Below the pieces are notes generated by a model that was given only the letters and a program-made list of their open reading frames with translations, ran no database searches and was not told the origin of the DNA. Positions 55,319 to 64,000 of a stretch of 64,000 nt of DNA are shown here, piece after piece. Numbering within the stretch: the stretch's first letter is position 1; each line of letters starts with the position of its first letter. Both the position numbers and the translations under genes were made by a program. The DNA comes from Anodontia alba (taxonomy: Eukaryota > Mollusca > Bivalvia > Lucinida > Lucinidae), in NCBI GenBank assembly GCA_964016985.1, contig OZ024821.1, forward strand, positions 122,200,035-122,264,034. The letters run 5' to 3'.

Positions 55319-55594
55319 CATCACGATAACATGCCTATATAATTTCGACCCCCCTTAAACCCCACTTTTATATAGTAAAACTGGGGTTTACAGGGGTATA
55401 CATTATTTTTTTTATTTTGCTAAAAAATAGATTGTGGGTACTCGTTAGAACCGCCTCACCGATGCGGTTCTAACGAGTATCCACAATCTTTGTTTTGAGC
55501 AGGAATATGGAAAAGATCAGAATTTTTTATCTTAAAATTTTCTTTTTTGGTTGTAAAATTTTCAATATATTTGAATAGGCGTATTTTCGTAATG
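55319..55594 (-). mobile_element. Family A element
   Basis: CATCACGATAACATGCC to GGCGTATTTTCGTAATG. Core with one mismatch (GATGCGG). Confidence 0.9.
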
Positions 55595-55794
55595 CAAAGC
55601 ATGTGGTTTACGATTTCGTGTATATATACTGCTTAAGTCAAACTCAACACAGGACAATATCTCAAACTATTGTTATCTCAAACCATACATTCTGCCCCCT
55701 TGGATTTTGAGATATTGAGAGTCAAGTGTATATTCGATAGCGCTAGATAAGAGGGTGTATCAGATAAATATTTTCGGATTTCTCCACGAAAACA

Positions 55795-55876
55795 TAATTA
55801 TGTTGTAGTTACCTATTCAAAGCGCCAAGACAAAGCGCTTTGAATGAGTATCAACAACATGTTTTTATGAGGAAAT
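55795..55876. repeat. Imperfect hairpin
   Basis: TGTTGTAGTTACCTATTCAA and AGCGC on one side, GCGCTTTGAATGAGTATCAA and CAACA on the other. Single copy in the window. Confidence 0.6.
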
Positions 55877-56265
55877 AAGAAAGTTATTAATTCTTTGGGG
55901 GTGAAAAATGTTATGAATATTCACAGCAACGTCTCCTTGAAATCAGCGACTGAAACCAGTCGGAGACAATATTTTGATGAGTTATTGATTATTTATTACA
56001 ACATGTACACTGACTGTGTATCATCATTAAAACTTGTTTATATCAAAGGCGATCTCGTCACTTATTTTGAATATATATTCCCTAGTGCAAATACAGTGCA
56101 GAAATATGTCTATATTTTTGTTTCCATTGCTATATCGACATATTGTTATATTCCATCGCTCAAGGATTAGCCAGAGTAATGAGTCTTTTGTTATCTGCAA
56201 GTAAATAATGTCATGTCGTAGAAATTTAAGAAAAAATCATAGTTTTAATATAGATAACCCTTAGA
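55877..56265. other. No supported gene
   Basis: A 91-codon plus-strand frame (55895-56170) is AT-rich and lacks splice or homology support. Confidence 0.3.
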
Positions 56266-56660
56266 AAAGGGGCCTACTCTAAAGGAAAAGAATTTGCTCC
56301 CCTCGGGAGCAAATTCTTTCCTTTTAGGGAGAGCCAAACGGAACCTACTCTAGAAGACAAGTAAGTAGAGTAGTAGGAGCTTAATAGGATTTCATACACT
56401 TTCAGAGAGATAGCATTGTCAAATGTTTTTTGCCCCTTTCTCAAAACGGGATCTACTCTAAAAGACAAGAATTGCTCCCGAGGAGAGCATTGTTTGTTTT
56501 CCTTTTGGTAAACTCTTTTAAAAAAGACGATGAGCAAAAATGCAAAAAGAAAGTCACAAAAGTAGCCCCCACCACCAATACACACTTAAAAATGGCAGAC
56601 AAAAATAAAAAAAAAAAAATCTACCAAATGTATTAAGTCCTCTTTAAGTGTAAATCTAAA
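56266..56660. mobile_element. Family E element
   Basis: Perfect hairpin AAGAATTTGCTCCC / GGGAGCAAATTCTT at 56288-56322. A second, AGACAAGAATTGCTCCCGAG, near 56462, then AGTCACAAAAGTAGCC. Confidence 0.6.
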
Positions 56661-56830
56661 GGACCCTGAACCAATATTAGAGCACAGGAGCTGTCCGTGA
56701 GATCACATTCAGACTGATAGGCTAAACAGAGTTGCATCATATTTCAGGGTGAATTTTCACGCGTGAAAACTGATTAAAGCCCCCACAACTCCCTAAGTAG
56801 TCATGCTATTGACCGTTCCAATAAAATATA

Positions 56831-57110
56831 TATCACGAAAAATTGCCTATGTAATTTTGACCCCCTTAAACCCCACTTTTATATAGTAAAACTGGGGTTT
56901 AATGGGGTATACATTATTGTTCTTATTTCTGCTCAAAACATAGATTGTGAGTACTCGTTAGAACCGCCTCACCTAGGCGGTTCTAACGAGTACCCACAAT
57001 CTATGCTTTGAGCAGATATATGAAAAAATATCGGAGTTTTTTATCTGAAACTTTTCAGTTTTTGGAGGTGAAAATTTTCTATATATTTGAATAGGCGTGT
57101 TTTCGTAATG
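56831..57110 (-). mobile_element. Family A element
   Basis: TATCACGAAAAATTGCC to GGCGTGTTTTCGTAATG. Core intact (centre GCCTCACCTAGGC). Confidence 0.9.
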
Positions 57111-57128
57111 GGTTGATCTTAGAAACAA

Positions 57129-57131
57129 CAA

Positions 57132-57174
<43 letters not shown>

Positions 57175-57232
57175 ACAACAACAAAAAAAAACAACAACAA
57201 AAAAACAACAACAGCAAAAACAAAACAAAAAC

Positions 57233-57278
<46 letters not shown>
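57129..57278. repeat. (CA)n followed by (CAA)n and poly(A)
   Basis: About 20 CA units, then A-rich CAA, then about 40 A. Starts 20 bp from the A-end of a family A copy. Frames on both strands are low-complexity artefacts. Confidence 0.97.
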
Positions 57279-57279
<1 letters not shown>

Positions 57280-57513
57280 AACGAAAATGAGTGTTTCGAG
57301 AATCCTCAAATGACAGCATTTTAGAGTTTAGGCCTGCATGTGGCCTTTCTAGCACCGGCTTAAGCGGGGCGCAGTTTTCCAGCATAAAACAATGTGCCTA
57401 TTTGTCCCAGGAAAAATTTAAAATTACAATATGTTGAAGTACGGGGAGACTTCTAAGGCCACCACACGACACATAACGTCACTTGCAGTGCAAGGCAGTT
57501 CTAGTGTTGCATA

Positions 57514-57621
57514 ACCCAGCTAGCATTCTACGTAAATCTACATCGGACCGTCATCGGCCCGTCAGCTACCCTGACGGGCCGATGACGGCCCGATATAGAT
57601 TTACGTAGAATGCTGACTGGG
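57514..57621. mobile_element. Family B palindromic element, intact
   Basis: CCCAGCTAGCATTCTACGTA ... GCTGACTGGG, with one mismatch (CGGACCG) in the stem. Confidence 0.92.
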
Positions 57622-57639
57622 AAGTAGGCTAAAAGACTT

Positions 57640-57740
57640 TTTTGTCAGTCTTTGTTCCTCAACTTTCCTTGTTTGGTACCCTAGCGGGCTGTGCATCGCG
57701 ATAGTGGCATTTCTTGGGTCTCTTTACTTATATTTTTTGA
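57640..57740 (+). repeat. Family J fragment
   Basis: CTAGCGGGCTGTGCATCGCG and GTGGCATTTCTTGGGT. Confidence 0.4.
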
Positions 57741-57769
57741 CTGACATAGATCTTTGTGGGAAAACTGTC

Positions 57770-58085
57770 AATACATTCTTTAGGAACTGTCAGTATATGC
57801 TTAAGGGGATTGGATATGTCTTGTAGATTTTACATCATGTCCGCTAAGGGAGACAATTTTTGTGACTTACTGTTTGCAGTTCTGCGCACCGTATCCATTG
57901 GGAGCAAATTCGTTTCTTGTAAAGTAGATCCCTTTTCAGAAGGGAGCAGAAACCATTTTGAATCTCTTAAGGCCCCTTCTTGAAAGGAGTCTACTCTACA
58001 AGAAACAAGTGGCTCCCAAAGGAAGTTAATTCTTACCTTTTAGAGTAAACTCCCTTTAAGTTTGGAACAAAAACGTCTCACTTGA
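57770..58085. mobile_element. Family E element
   Basis: TTGGGAGCAAATTCGTTTC, GTAGATCCCTTTTCAGAAGG and, inverted, CTTGAAAGGAGTCTACTC. Confidence 0.55.
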
Positions 58086-58274
58086 AAGAGTATCCGTTAC
58101 GCTTAACCCTTAAAATGCCAAGAAAACCTATATCAAAAAATGTCGTCAGTTTATGTCGTCTGCTGAATATGCTTGCAAACTTCTAAAAACCTATATTTGC
58201 ATATAGGCAAACAGTGTGGACCCTGATCAGGACCATTTTGATCTGGGTCCACACTGTTTGCAAAAATGACTTAA

Positions 58275-58545
58275 CATCACGAAAACATGCCTATATAAAT
58301 TTGACCCCCTTGAACCCCACTTTTATATAGTAAAACTGGGGTTTAGAGGGGTATACATTATATTTCTGTTCAAAACATAGATTGTGGGTACTCGTTAGAA
58401 CCGCCTCGACGAGGCGGTTCTAACGAGTATCCACAATATATGTTTTGAGCAGAAATATAAAAAATATCAGAGTTTTTTAACTGAAAATTTTCAGTTTTTT
58501 GAGGTGAAATTTTCAGTATATTTGAATAGGGGTGTTTTCGTAATG
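58275..58545 (-). mobile_element. Family A element, stacked copy 1
   Basis: CATCACGAAAACATGCC to GGGTGTTTTCGTAATG. Core complete. Separated from the next copy by 11 bp. Confidence 0.9.
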
Positions 58546-58556
58546 AAATCACAAGC

Positions 58557-58834
58557 CATCACGAAAACATGCCTAAATACTTTTGACTCCCTGAAACCCC
58601 ACTTTTATATAGTAAAACTGGGGTTTACAGGGGTATACGTTATTTTTCATATTTCTGCTCAAAACATAAATTGTGGACTCTCGTTAGAACCGCCTTGATG
58701 AGGCGGTTCTAACGAGTACCCACAATTTATGTTTTAAGCAGAAATATGAAAAATATCAGAATTTTTTATCTGAAAATTTTCATCTTTTGGTGGTAAAATT
58801 TTCAGTATATTTGAATAGGCATGTTTTCGTAATG
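58557..58834 (-). mobile_element. Family A element, stacked copy 2
   Basis: CATCACGAAAACATGCC to GGCATGTTTTCGTAATG. Core centre GCCTTGATGAGGC. Confidence 0.9.
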
Positions 58835-59104
58835 CAGATTACAAAGCAGACGGCAATTGTCGTAACTGGCAGTTTAAGGGTTAAGACTTTACTACACAGC
58901 ATTATATGTTTCTAGATAATTGTTTAGACAGTTAATATACACACAATCTGGATTGAAATCTCAGAATGACTATTTTACAGTAAGCAGAGCAACTATTATC
59001 AGGAAAATATTACAGTTTGTGAGTGCTGGGAAGTAACAAATTCTATCTATGTTTCACAACAGAAACTAGTCGTTTATAGGGTTTTACAAATCTATAGCAG
59101 TTTT

Positions 59105-59541
59105 ATTATTGCATAAAAAGCACTGCTGCACGTTATTAACAGCCGTGCATTAACCGGCAAAAAGCCGTGTATTAACAAGGCAATTCACGCGCTGTTAATG
59201 CACGGCTACGCAACTTTCAATATGATCGTACCGGGGCCACAGATTTGCTGCCGTTACGAGATGTATACTGCCCGGCTCTAGAATGAGCATAGTCATTGGA
59301 AATTATGTTCGCGAGACATCGGCGAAAAGGCAAAACAAAATAGTACAAGAAATAACGCGAAATGTAGCAAATGTTTTCAGTTTTTATGCAATAATAGCGA
59401 TCAAACATGGTTTTTCAATGCATTAACATTCGCCAGGTCCCTGGGGAGGTGTTGAAAACCGCGGCCTTCGGCCTCGGTTTTCAACACCTCCCTCGGGACC
59501 TGGTGAATGTTAATGCATGAAAAACCATGTTTGATCCCTAT
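59105..59541. mobile_element. Family H element
   Basis: Second copy of 11985-12405. Its palindrome is better preserved: CAGGTCCCTGGGGAGGTGTT ... AACACCTCCCTCGGGACCTG around GGCCTTCGGCC. Confidence 0.82.
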
Positions 59542-59576
59542 ATTGTGATATGATAAGGGCTTACGCCACACGCAAT

Positions 59577-59700
59577 TAACTCTTTCACTGCCACAGGCAA
59601 TAATAATAGGCTTGTGCAAACAGCATAGATCCGGATGAGACGGCTCATAATGAACCATCGGGATTGGATCTGCACTGTTTGGCATTCAGTCTTTCAACTT
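59577..59700. mobile_element. Family C element
   Basis: GTGCAAACAGCATAGATCCG, GATGAGACGGCTCATAATG and GGATCTGCACTGTTTGGC. Confidence 0.55.
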
Positions 59701-59764
59701 TACATCTTTGAAAGCGATAGTTTGTTTAAAAAAAAGCAGACGACAAATGTCGTCTGAAATTTGG

Positions 59765-59890
59765 CACCGAAAGTGTAAAGGGAGGTCCAGATCAATCTTC
59801 GCATTTCGATATCGATGGATACTGTAGAATATATCCATGACCAGACTGCACTGATGGGTAGACTGACCTGTGCATTCGCCTTTTACGCCG
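59765..59890. mobile_element. Family D fragment
   Basis: AGGTCCAGATCAATCTTCGC and CTGACCTGTGCATTCGCC. Diverged. Confidence 0.35.
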
Positions 59891-60046
59891 ATGATAAAAT
59901 TATCTGTCCAAAGTCAATTCTCTTAGTACCCGAAGTTACATTAAAGACAAGTACAATGATTCTGATATGAATATACAATACAACACGTTCTAATTCAGGA
60001 TCTGTCCGATAAATCAAAAACATTTGTACAATATAATATGAGGTAA

Positions 60047-60158
60047 TATCCCAGCTAGCATTCTACGTAAATCTACATCGGGCCGTCATCGGCACGTCAG
60101 CTACCCTGACGGGCCGGTGACAGCCCGATATAGATTTACGTAGAATGCTGACTGGGAT
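60047..60158. mobile_element. Family B palindromic element
   Basis: TATCCCAGCTAGCATTCTAC ... ATGCTGACTGGGAT. Three stem substitutions (CGGCACG, CGGTGACAG). Confidence 0.92.
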
Positions 60159-60296
60159 GGTATGATATGATACAATATGGGTCTTTAGAATATCTACCTT
60201 TTAGCTTTGGAAGAAAAGGAGCATAACCGGTCTGGACATTGTAGAAATGAGAGATAATGAAATGTGCAATGTTCCATCAGCACCCCTAGCGGAGTA

Positions 60297-60450
60297 CATT
60301 TATGGGAGCTGATAAACTTTCTGTCCCGTTTTGCAAAGGGGTCTAGTCTATAAGGACAGAGGAGCGAAACCGTTTCCTTTATAGAGTACACATCTTTTCA
60401 GAAGAGGCGTGTTGTGCAGTAAAGCTATCAGGAAGTCACATCAATTGTCT
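60297..60450. mobile_element. Family E fragment
   Basis: GGGGTCTAGTCTATAAGGAC, TTTCCTTTATAGAGTACAC and CAGGAAGTCACATCAATTG. Confidence 0.4.
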
Positions 60451-61011
60451 CTTAGCTGAAGTGCTAAAAATTAATCACGTGTATCCCGTTCGCTTAATAT
60501 TGTTTGACAAACCGGGCTGTTTTCACAGCGAATATGCTTGTTTCCTCTGAAGGATAAATCACATACTAGGTTGCAAACATCAAATACCAGTGCAACAAAA
60601 CCCTACTTCTGTGCCATATGAAATCATGATTATGTCAGATTCTATTTTCTGTTCGTTACTGGAGCTTCGATATGTTGGAAAGCAAGCGCCTGCAAGTCTG
60701 AACGATTTTTATACTCCACTTCACAACATCGAACTGACCTGTATAATTAAATCATAAGACGTAAAACAAACTCTGCAATGATTATTAACTGTAACCATGT
60801 GTGTAATCGTGATTGATGAATTTTGTACACGTTTAAGACCCACTGTACATAGATTCCAACAAATATATTGTAACAGGAATGACGTTGAGAGCAATAAACA
60901 CGCTCACAAACTCAAAACAGCTGATGTGTCAAGTTTAGTTTTCTGGGTCAGAGTAGCTAGTTTTGTCCCAATACGCTTCCTCAGTTACCCGCATATAATT
61001 CATAAATACCA
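60451..61011. other. No supported gene
   Basis: A 78-codon frame (60797-61033) runs into family F and is not credible. Confidence 0.35.
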
Positions 61012-61258
61012 GGGCCCAGTTGTTCAAAACTAACGATGTCGTTGATTAACGAATCGTTAAAACTTTGATCATTAAATGAGGCATATACGGTAATATTTTT
61101 GCTAAAAAAATGTGAGTAGTTTTTGCATTTGTAAAAGCTACTCACATTTTGTTTTCAGTAAAAATACCTGTGAATTAGATATTGTACTTACTAGAACAGT
61201 CAACATTTTGACCACTAATGAGCTAGTTAAGCTAACGATGCTTTGAACAACTGGGCCC
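61012..61258. mobile_element. Family F element, intact
   Basis: GGGCCCAGTTGTTCAAAAC to TTTGAACAACTGGGCCC. Central hairpin GTGAGTAGTTTTTGCATTTG / AAAAGCTACTCAC. Confidence 0.87.
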
Positions 61259-62269
61259 GGAATGGAACAAATGATCACAAAGGACCAGGAATTATAAGCT
61301 ACACTATAGTGAAGTACAGAGACATTTTACAGCCCCTACATGGCATTAACACCAGCTGTAGTGAAAGTAAATAGATTCTAGAAAGAGCGACATTGGGAGC
61401 TCTCACTCGCAAAACTAAAAACAAGTGTCAAGTTCACTAAATGTTTTCGTTTTAAAGGGTTTTTATCTGTGAAGCAAAGGCATTTTGTAACTGACGAACC
61501 TTGCTCAAATGTAGTTAACTGCGGCTTGTTATACTCCGCAATGAAACATTTCCACCAATCAGAAAGCCGGAAAACGCATAAATGTTATTTAAAAAACAAT
61601 TGTTATTCAATATAAAATAACAAGATGCAAAATAGATGTAATGTGAAAGACTGTATGCTTAGTGGTGCATCTTGGCTCTCTCCTTTTCTTGCACGACATG
61701 TATGTGATATGCAAAAGAATACCACCTCGGAATAATCAGCAATGCCGCTATGGTAAGAAGAGTTAAATCTGGATTTACGAGCGCCCTGCCTTACCTATTT
61801 CTGCAATATATGCATGCATGGTGAACTGTTGTTTTGTCGTGTGCTGGGTTCTCCAAGAAAATACTAAAAGTTAACTGGTTTGGCTATAAGTTAAATTATA
61901 AGTAATAATGCACATGCTGACAAAAAGTACCATGCTTACTTTACTACAAATCAAATCTTCAGACTTCAATCCAACCCTAATAACACGCAACTGATCGACG
62001 AAATCGATTATGTTTCGAAGTAATCACATTATCCACCCGTTAGCCTTTCAACATTTCATGGTTTTATGCCCAGTAAATAGTTTTAGTTTAGAGTTTCAGT
62101 CTCTGATTTATTACGGTTATGTTTTTCGATGATAAGCAGATTCACAATCGGCAACTCTGTGTTGCGTGTTTGCAGACCAGCAAGTCTTGGTTGTGTTATA
62201 TCATCTTCAGGCTCCGTGTCCATATAACTTATTTTCCTTGTTAATTACTGTCCTACAACATAAAATTGC
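61259..62269. other. Unique stretch, no gene recognised
   Basis: About 1 kb free of the repeat families. Nothing coding stands out. Confidence 0.4.
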
Positions 62270-62482
62270 TTAAAATGTACGCTTTCCAATTACGTCAGAT
62301 AATGTTTGTTGCACAATACCAGTGACTAGCGCAAGTGGTGCGTCCTTAAAATAATACGCCTGCGTCGGTATTTGTTTGTATTGAATTACTCTAACCAGGC
62401 CATTTTCATATCGGACATACTGTTGGATCCAACAAAAACTTTTATTTGTTACATTTGTGCTGTCAGCATCATTTGCTGTCAT
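62270..62482 (-). CDS. Unidentified open frame, possible gene fragment
   Basis: 70 codons from ATG to a TAA, bounded upstream by a family D copy. The peptide (QQYVRYENGLVRVIQYKQIP, TQAYYFKDAPLALVTGIVQQ) has a balanced protein-like composition and a mostly unique DNA context. No splice sites are clear and no family is recognised. Confidence 0.25.
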   Translation of the reverse strand: MTANDADSTNVTNKSFCWIQQYVRYENGLVRVIQYKQIPTQAYYFKDAPLALVTGIVQQTLSDVIGKRTF

Positions 62483-62487
62483 AGGTT

Positions 62488-62690
62488 TGAGAAAATGTAC
62501 TTCCTGACATGTGCGCCCTAAGAACTCAAATCAGCATGCCTTGCCGCGGTCTGATTAGTGTCCGTTGTCTGCATGAAGAAACTTTGATCCTTAGCTATAC
62601 AAAATGCACCAAGGGAAGATTCTGATCAGACTGCACAAATGCTGGTCGCATATGTTCAAAAGTAGATTTTCTGATATTGCGGATCAAATG
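62488..62690. mobile_element. Family D GC-rich element
   Basis: TGACATGTGCGCCCTAAG, CAAATCAGCATGCC, GATTCTGATCAGACTGCAC. Confidence 0.5.
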
Positions 62691-64000
62691 TTTCGAAATA
62701 GATCCTATTTCGTTTTGTAAACAACTAAAATTACGAAATTAAAAATTGCATCAAAGATATATTTTTCATTGATGTAGCTTTTGGATTTCAAGGTGAATGG
62801 ACAGTCTCTAAGGGTGCTCACTTTGACCAGAAAATATTGCCTCCCTTTTCAAAGGAAGTTACTTCTAAAGGAAAAAGTTTTAACTTTGTTTTCTTTGAAA
62901 ACAAATTTCATATAACACGAAAAAATATCAATTTCTGCATAGACTGGTTGGGCTTGAGAAGGAAGGTAAGAGTACTCAGCATTTATGCTCTTCATTTGAG
63001 GAGTACCATTCACCCTAACCACAGACATTCAGAATGACGCACCTTTGGGAGTCTCCCAGACACTGCCATACACAAATGTACTTTTATTCGTATATTCCCG
63101 CAATGAGTAGCAAAGAGGGAGCATCCACCGGAATAGATATGGTGTTTCGAAAAGACTACGCTCATATCTATCAAATATCAATGTTAAAAAAGCACTTTAC
63201 ACTCCCTCTGATTATGGACAAACCGGGTAAATAAAGACTATACACTGAACCTTCGTTCCAACAACAGCATTCGTTCCTAAGATGTTGCTATAATTTGCTG
63301 TTGTAGAGAATCCTTAATGAGCAGAATATGTAAGAAAAACATTGTTTGATTCGTATTTTCTCAAGAACATGTTTTGGATATTTGTTAGATTGGGGCGATT
63401 CTGACGATTCTGACAAATATCCAAGGCATATTTGTTGAAGTTTTACAAATATTATTTTTAACATAATGTCTGATTAACTGTCAGATCCAACCGAAGGTTT
63501 CCTGCCAGTCAAATGATCGTTATAACGAAATTTTGTCACTGTATCGAGAGTCAGTATAAGGAAGTTTGACTGTATTTCTTATCAAGACCAAAATCGACGA
63601 GAATTCCAAATGGTCAGAAAAAGCGCACGTAGTCCAAATTGGATGTGTCGAGGACACTAGTGAACACAAAAGATCAGGAAGTGGACGGATGCAAAAATAG
63701 ACATTACGCTCGTAAACATTAATAACACAATCTATAAATGGAAATCAGAGAAAACACTCGTCCGGTAATAATCCAAAATTGAGGTGTGCTGTAAATGAAA
63801 AACCGACATTTCCCATGCGTCAGCAGTGAGGATCCGGAAAAGACTGCGCGCTCGTGCTGTACTGGCATTAGTTCCATTCTAACAGATCATAGTAATTTGA
63901 ATGCTTAGAATGAAGCTATTGGGCGGTGCACGCATTCAAGTCTTCTGTGTTTATAATTGCTGTGCGAATACATGGAATCATGTTGATTTTTCCAGAGCAC
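62691..64000. other. Unique stretch, no gene recognised
   Basis: Two adjoining 66-codon frames (62837-63037, 63034-63234) have no supporting signals. A short imperfect hairpin (TTGGATATTTGT ... ACAAATATCCAA) lies at 63373-63424. Confidence 0.4.

Larger units (their letters stand above)
58093..58884. mobile_element. Family C element containing two family A insertions
   Basis: Left end CGCTTAACCCTTAAAATGCC. The hairpin AACAGTGTGGACC ... GGTCCACACTGTT is at about 58209-58258. Right end AACTGGCAGTTTAAGGGTTA after the inserts. Without the inserts it would be about 225 bp. Confidence 0.8.

Overview
The window reads as non-coding, repeat-dominated nuclear DNA of an invertebrate, most likely a marine bivalve mollusc. 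It is AT-rich, full of microsatellites and poly(A) tracts, has candidate introns with GT..AG signals, and contains no bacterial-type operons, tRNA or rRNA. The bivalve assignment is inference: the mixture of short hairpin elements, subterminal-repeat elements with tandem-repeat cores, and a decayed L1/Tx1-type LINE resembles what I know of heterodont clam genomes. It was not tested by any search. No complete host gene can be shown. I report a handful of exon-like segments at low confidence.

Most recognisable sequence belongs to short non-autonomous elements, labelled here A-K and S. Family A (about 27 copies, 260-285 bp) has about 20-bp terminal inverted repeats (A-end CATTACGAAAACACGCCTAT, B-end CATCACGAAAACATGCCTAT) and three stem-loops, including a near-perfect palindrome of about 100 bp. 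In the entries '+' means the A-end is on the left. Family B is a GC-rich palindrome of about 105 bp. Family C is about 220 bp with a central hairpin ending in GTTTGC-like motifs. D is a diffuse GC-rich family (CTGCGCATCCGC / TGATCAGACTG). E carries GGGAGCAAATTCTTTCCTTT hairpins. F has GGGCCCAGTTGTTC termini. G is Tigger/pogo-like with TA duplications. H has a long palindrome. J and K are longer dispersed repeats. S is SINE-like. Several are nested in one another, which gives a partial insertion chronology.

Layout. 0-6 kb: family C copies, a family A copy between two copies of its own 172-bp flank, a 52-60-bp tandem array interrupted by a perfect 460-bp tandem duplication carrying an exon-like segment. 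6-19 kb: families A, B, C, D, G, H, a locus with four amplified family A cores, and a 360-bp palindrome. 19.8-21.7 kb: a 5'-truncated LINE with visible target-site duplication. 22-28 kb: exon-like fragments and a CRE-bearing promoter candidate. 27.5-34.2 kb: two diverged inverted arms enclosing a 2.7-kb Helentron-like (HINE/pearl/DINE-1-type) element with about 13 units of a 165-bp repeat. 34-48 kb: exon candidates, a terminal-inverted-repeat element, and three J copies. 48-60 kb: the densest run of family A, with nested and stacked copies. 60-64 kb: mostly unique sequence.

No functional pathway can be reconstructed. The biology here is transposon biology: hairpin-rich elements, their nesting, and local duplications around them.
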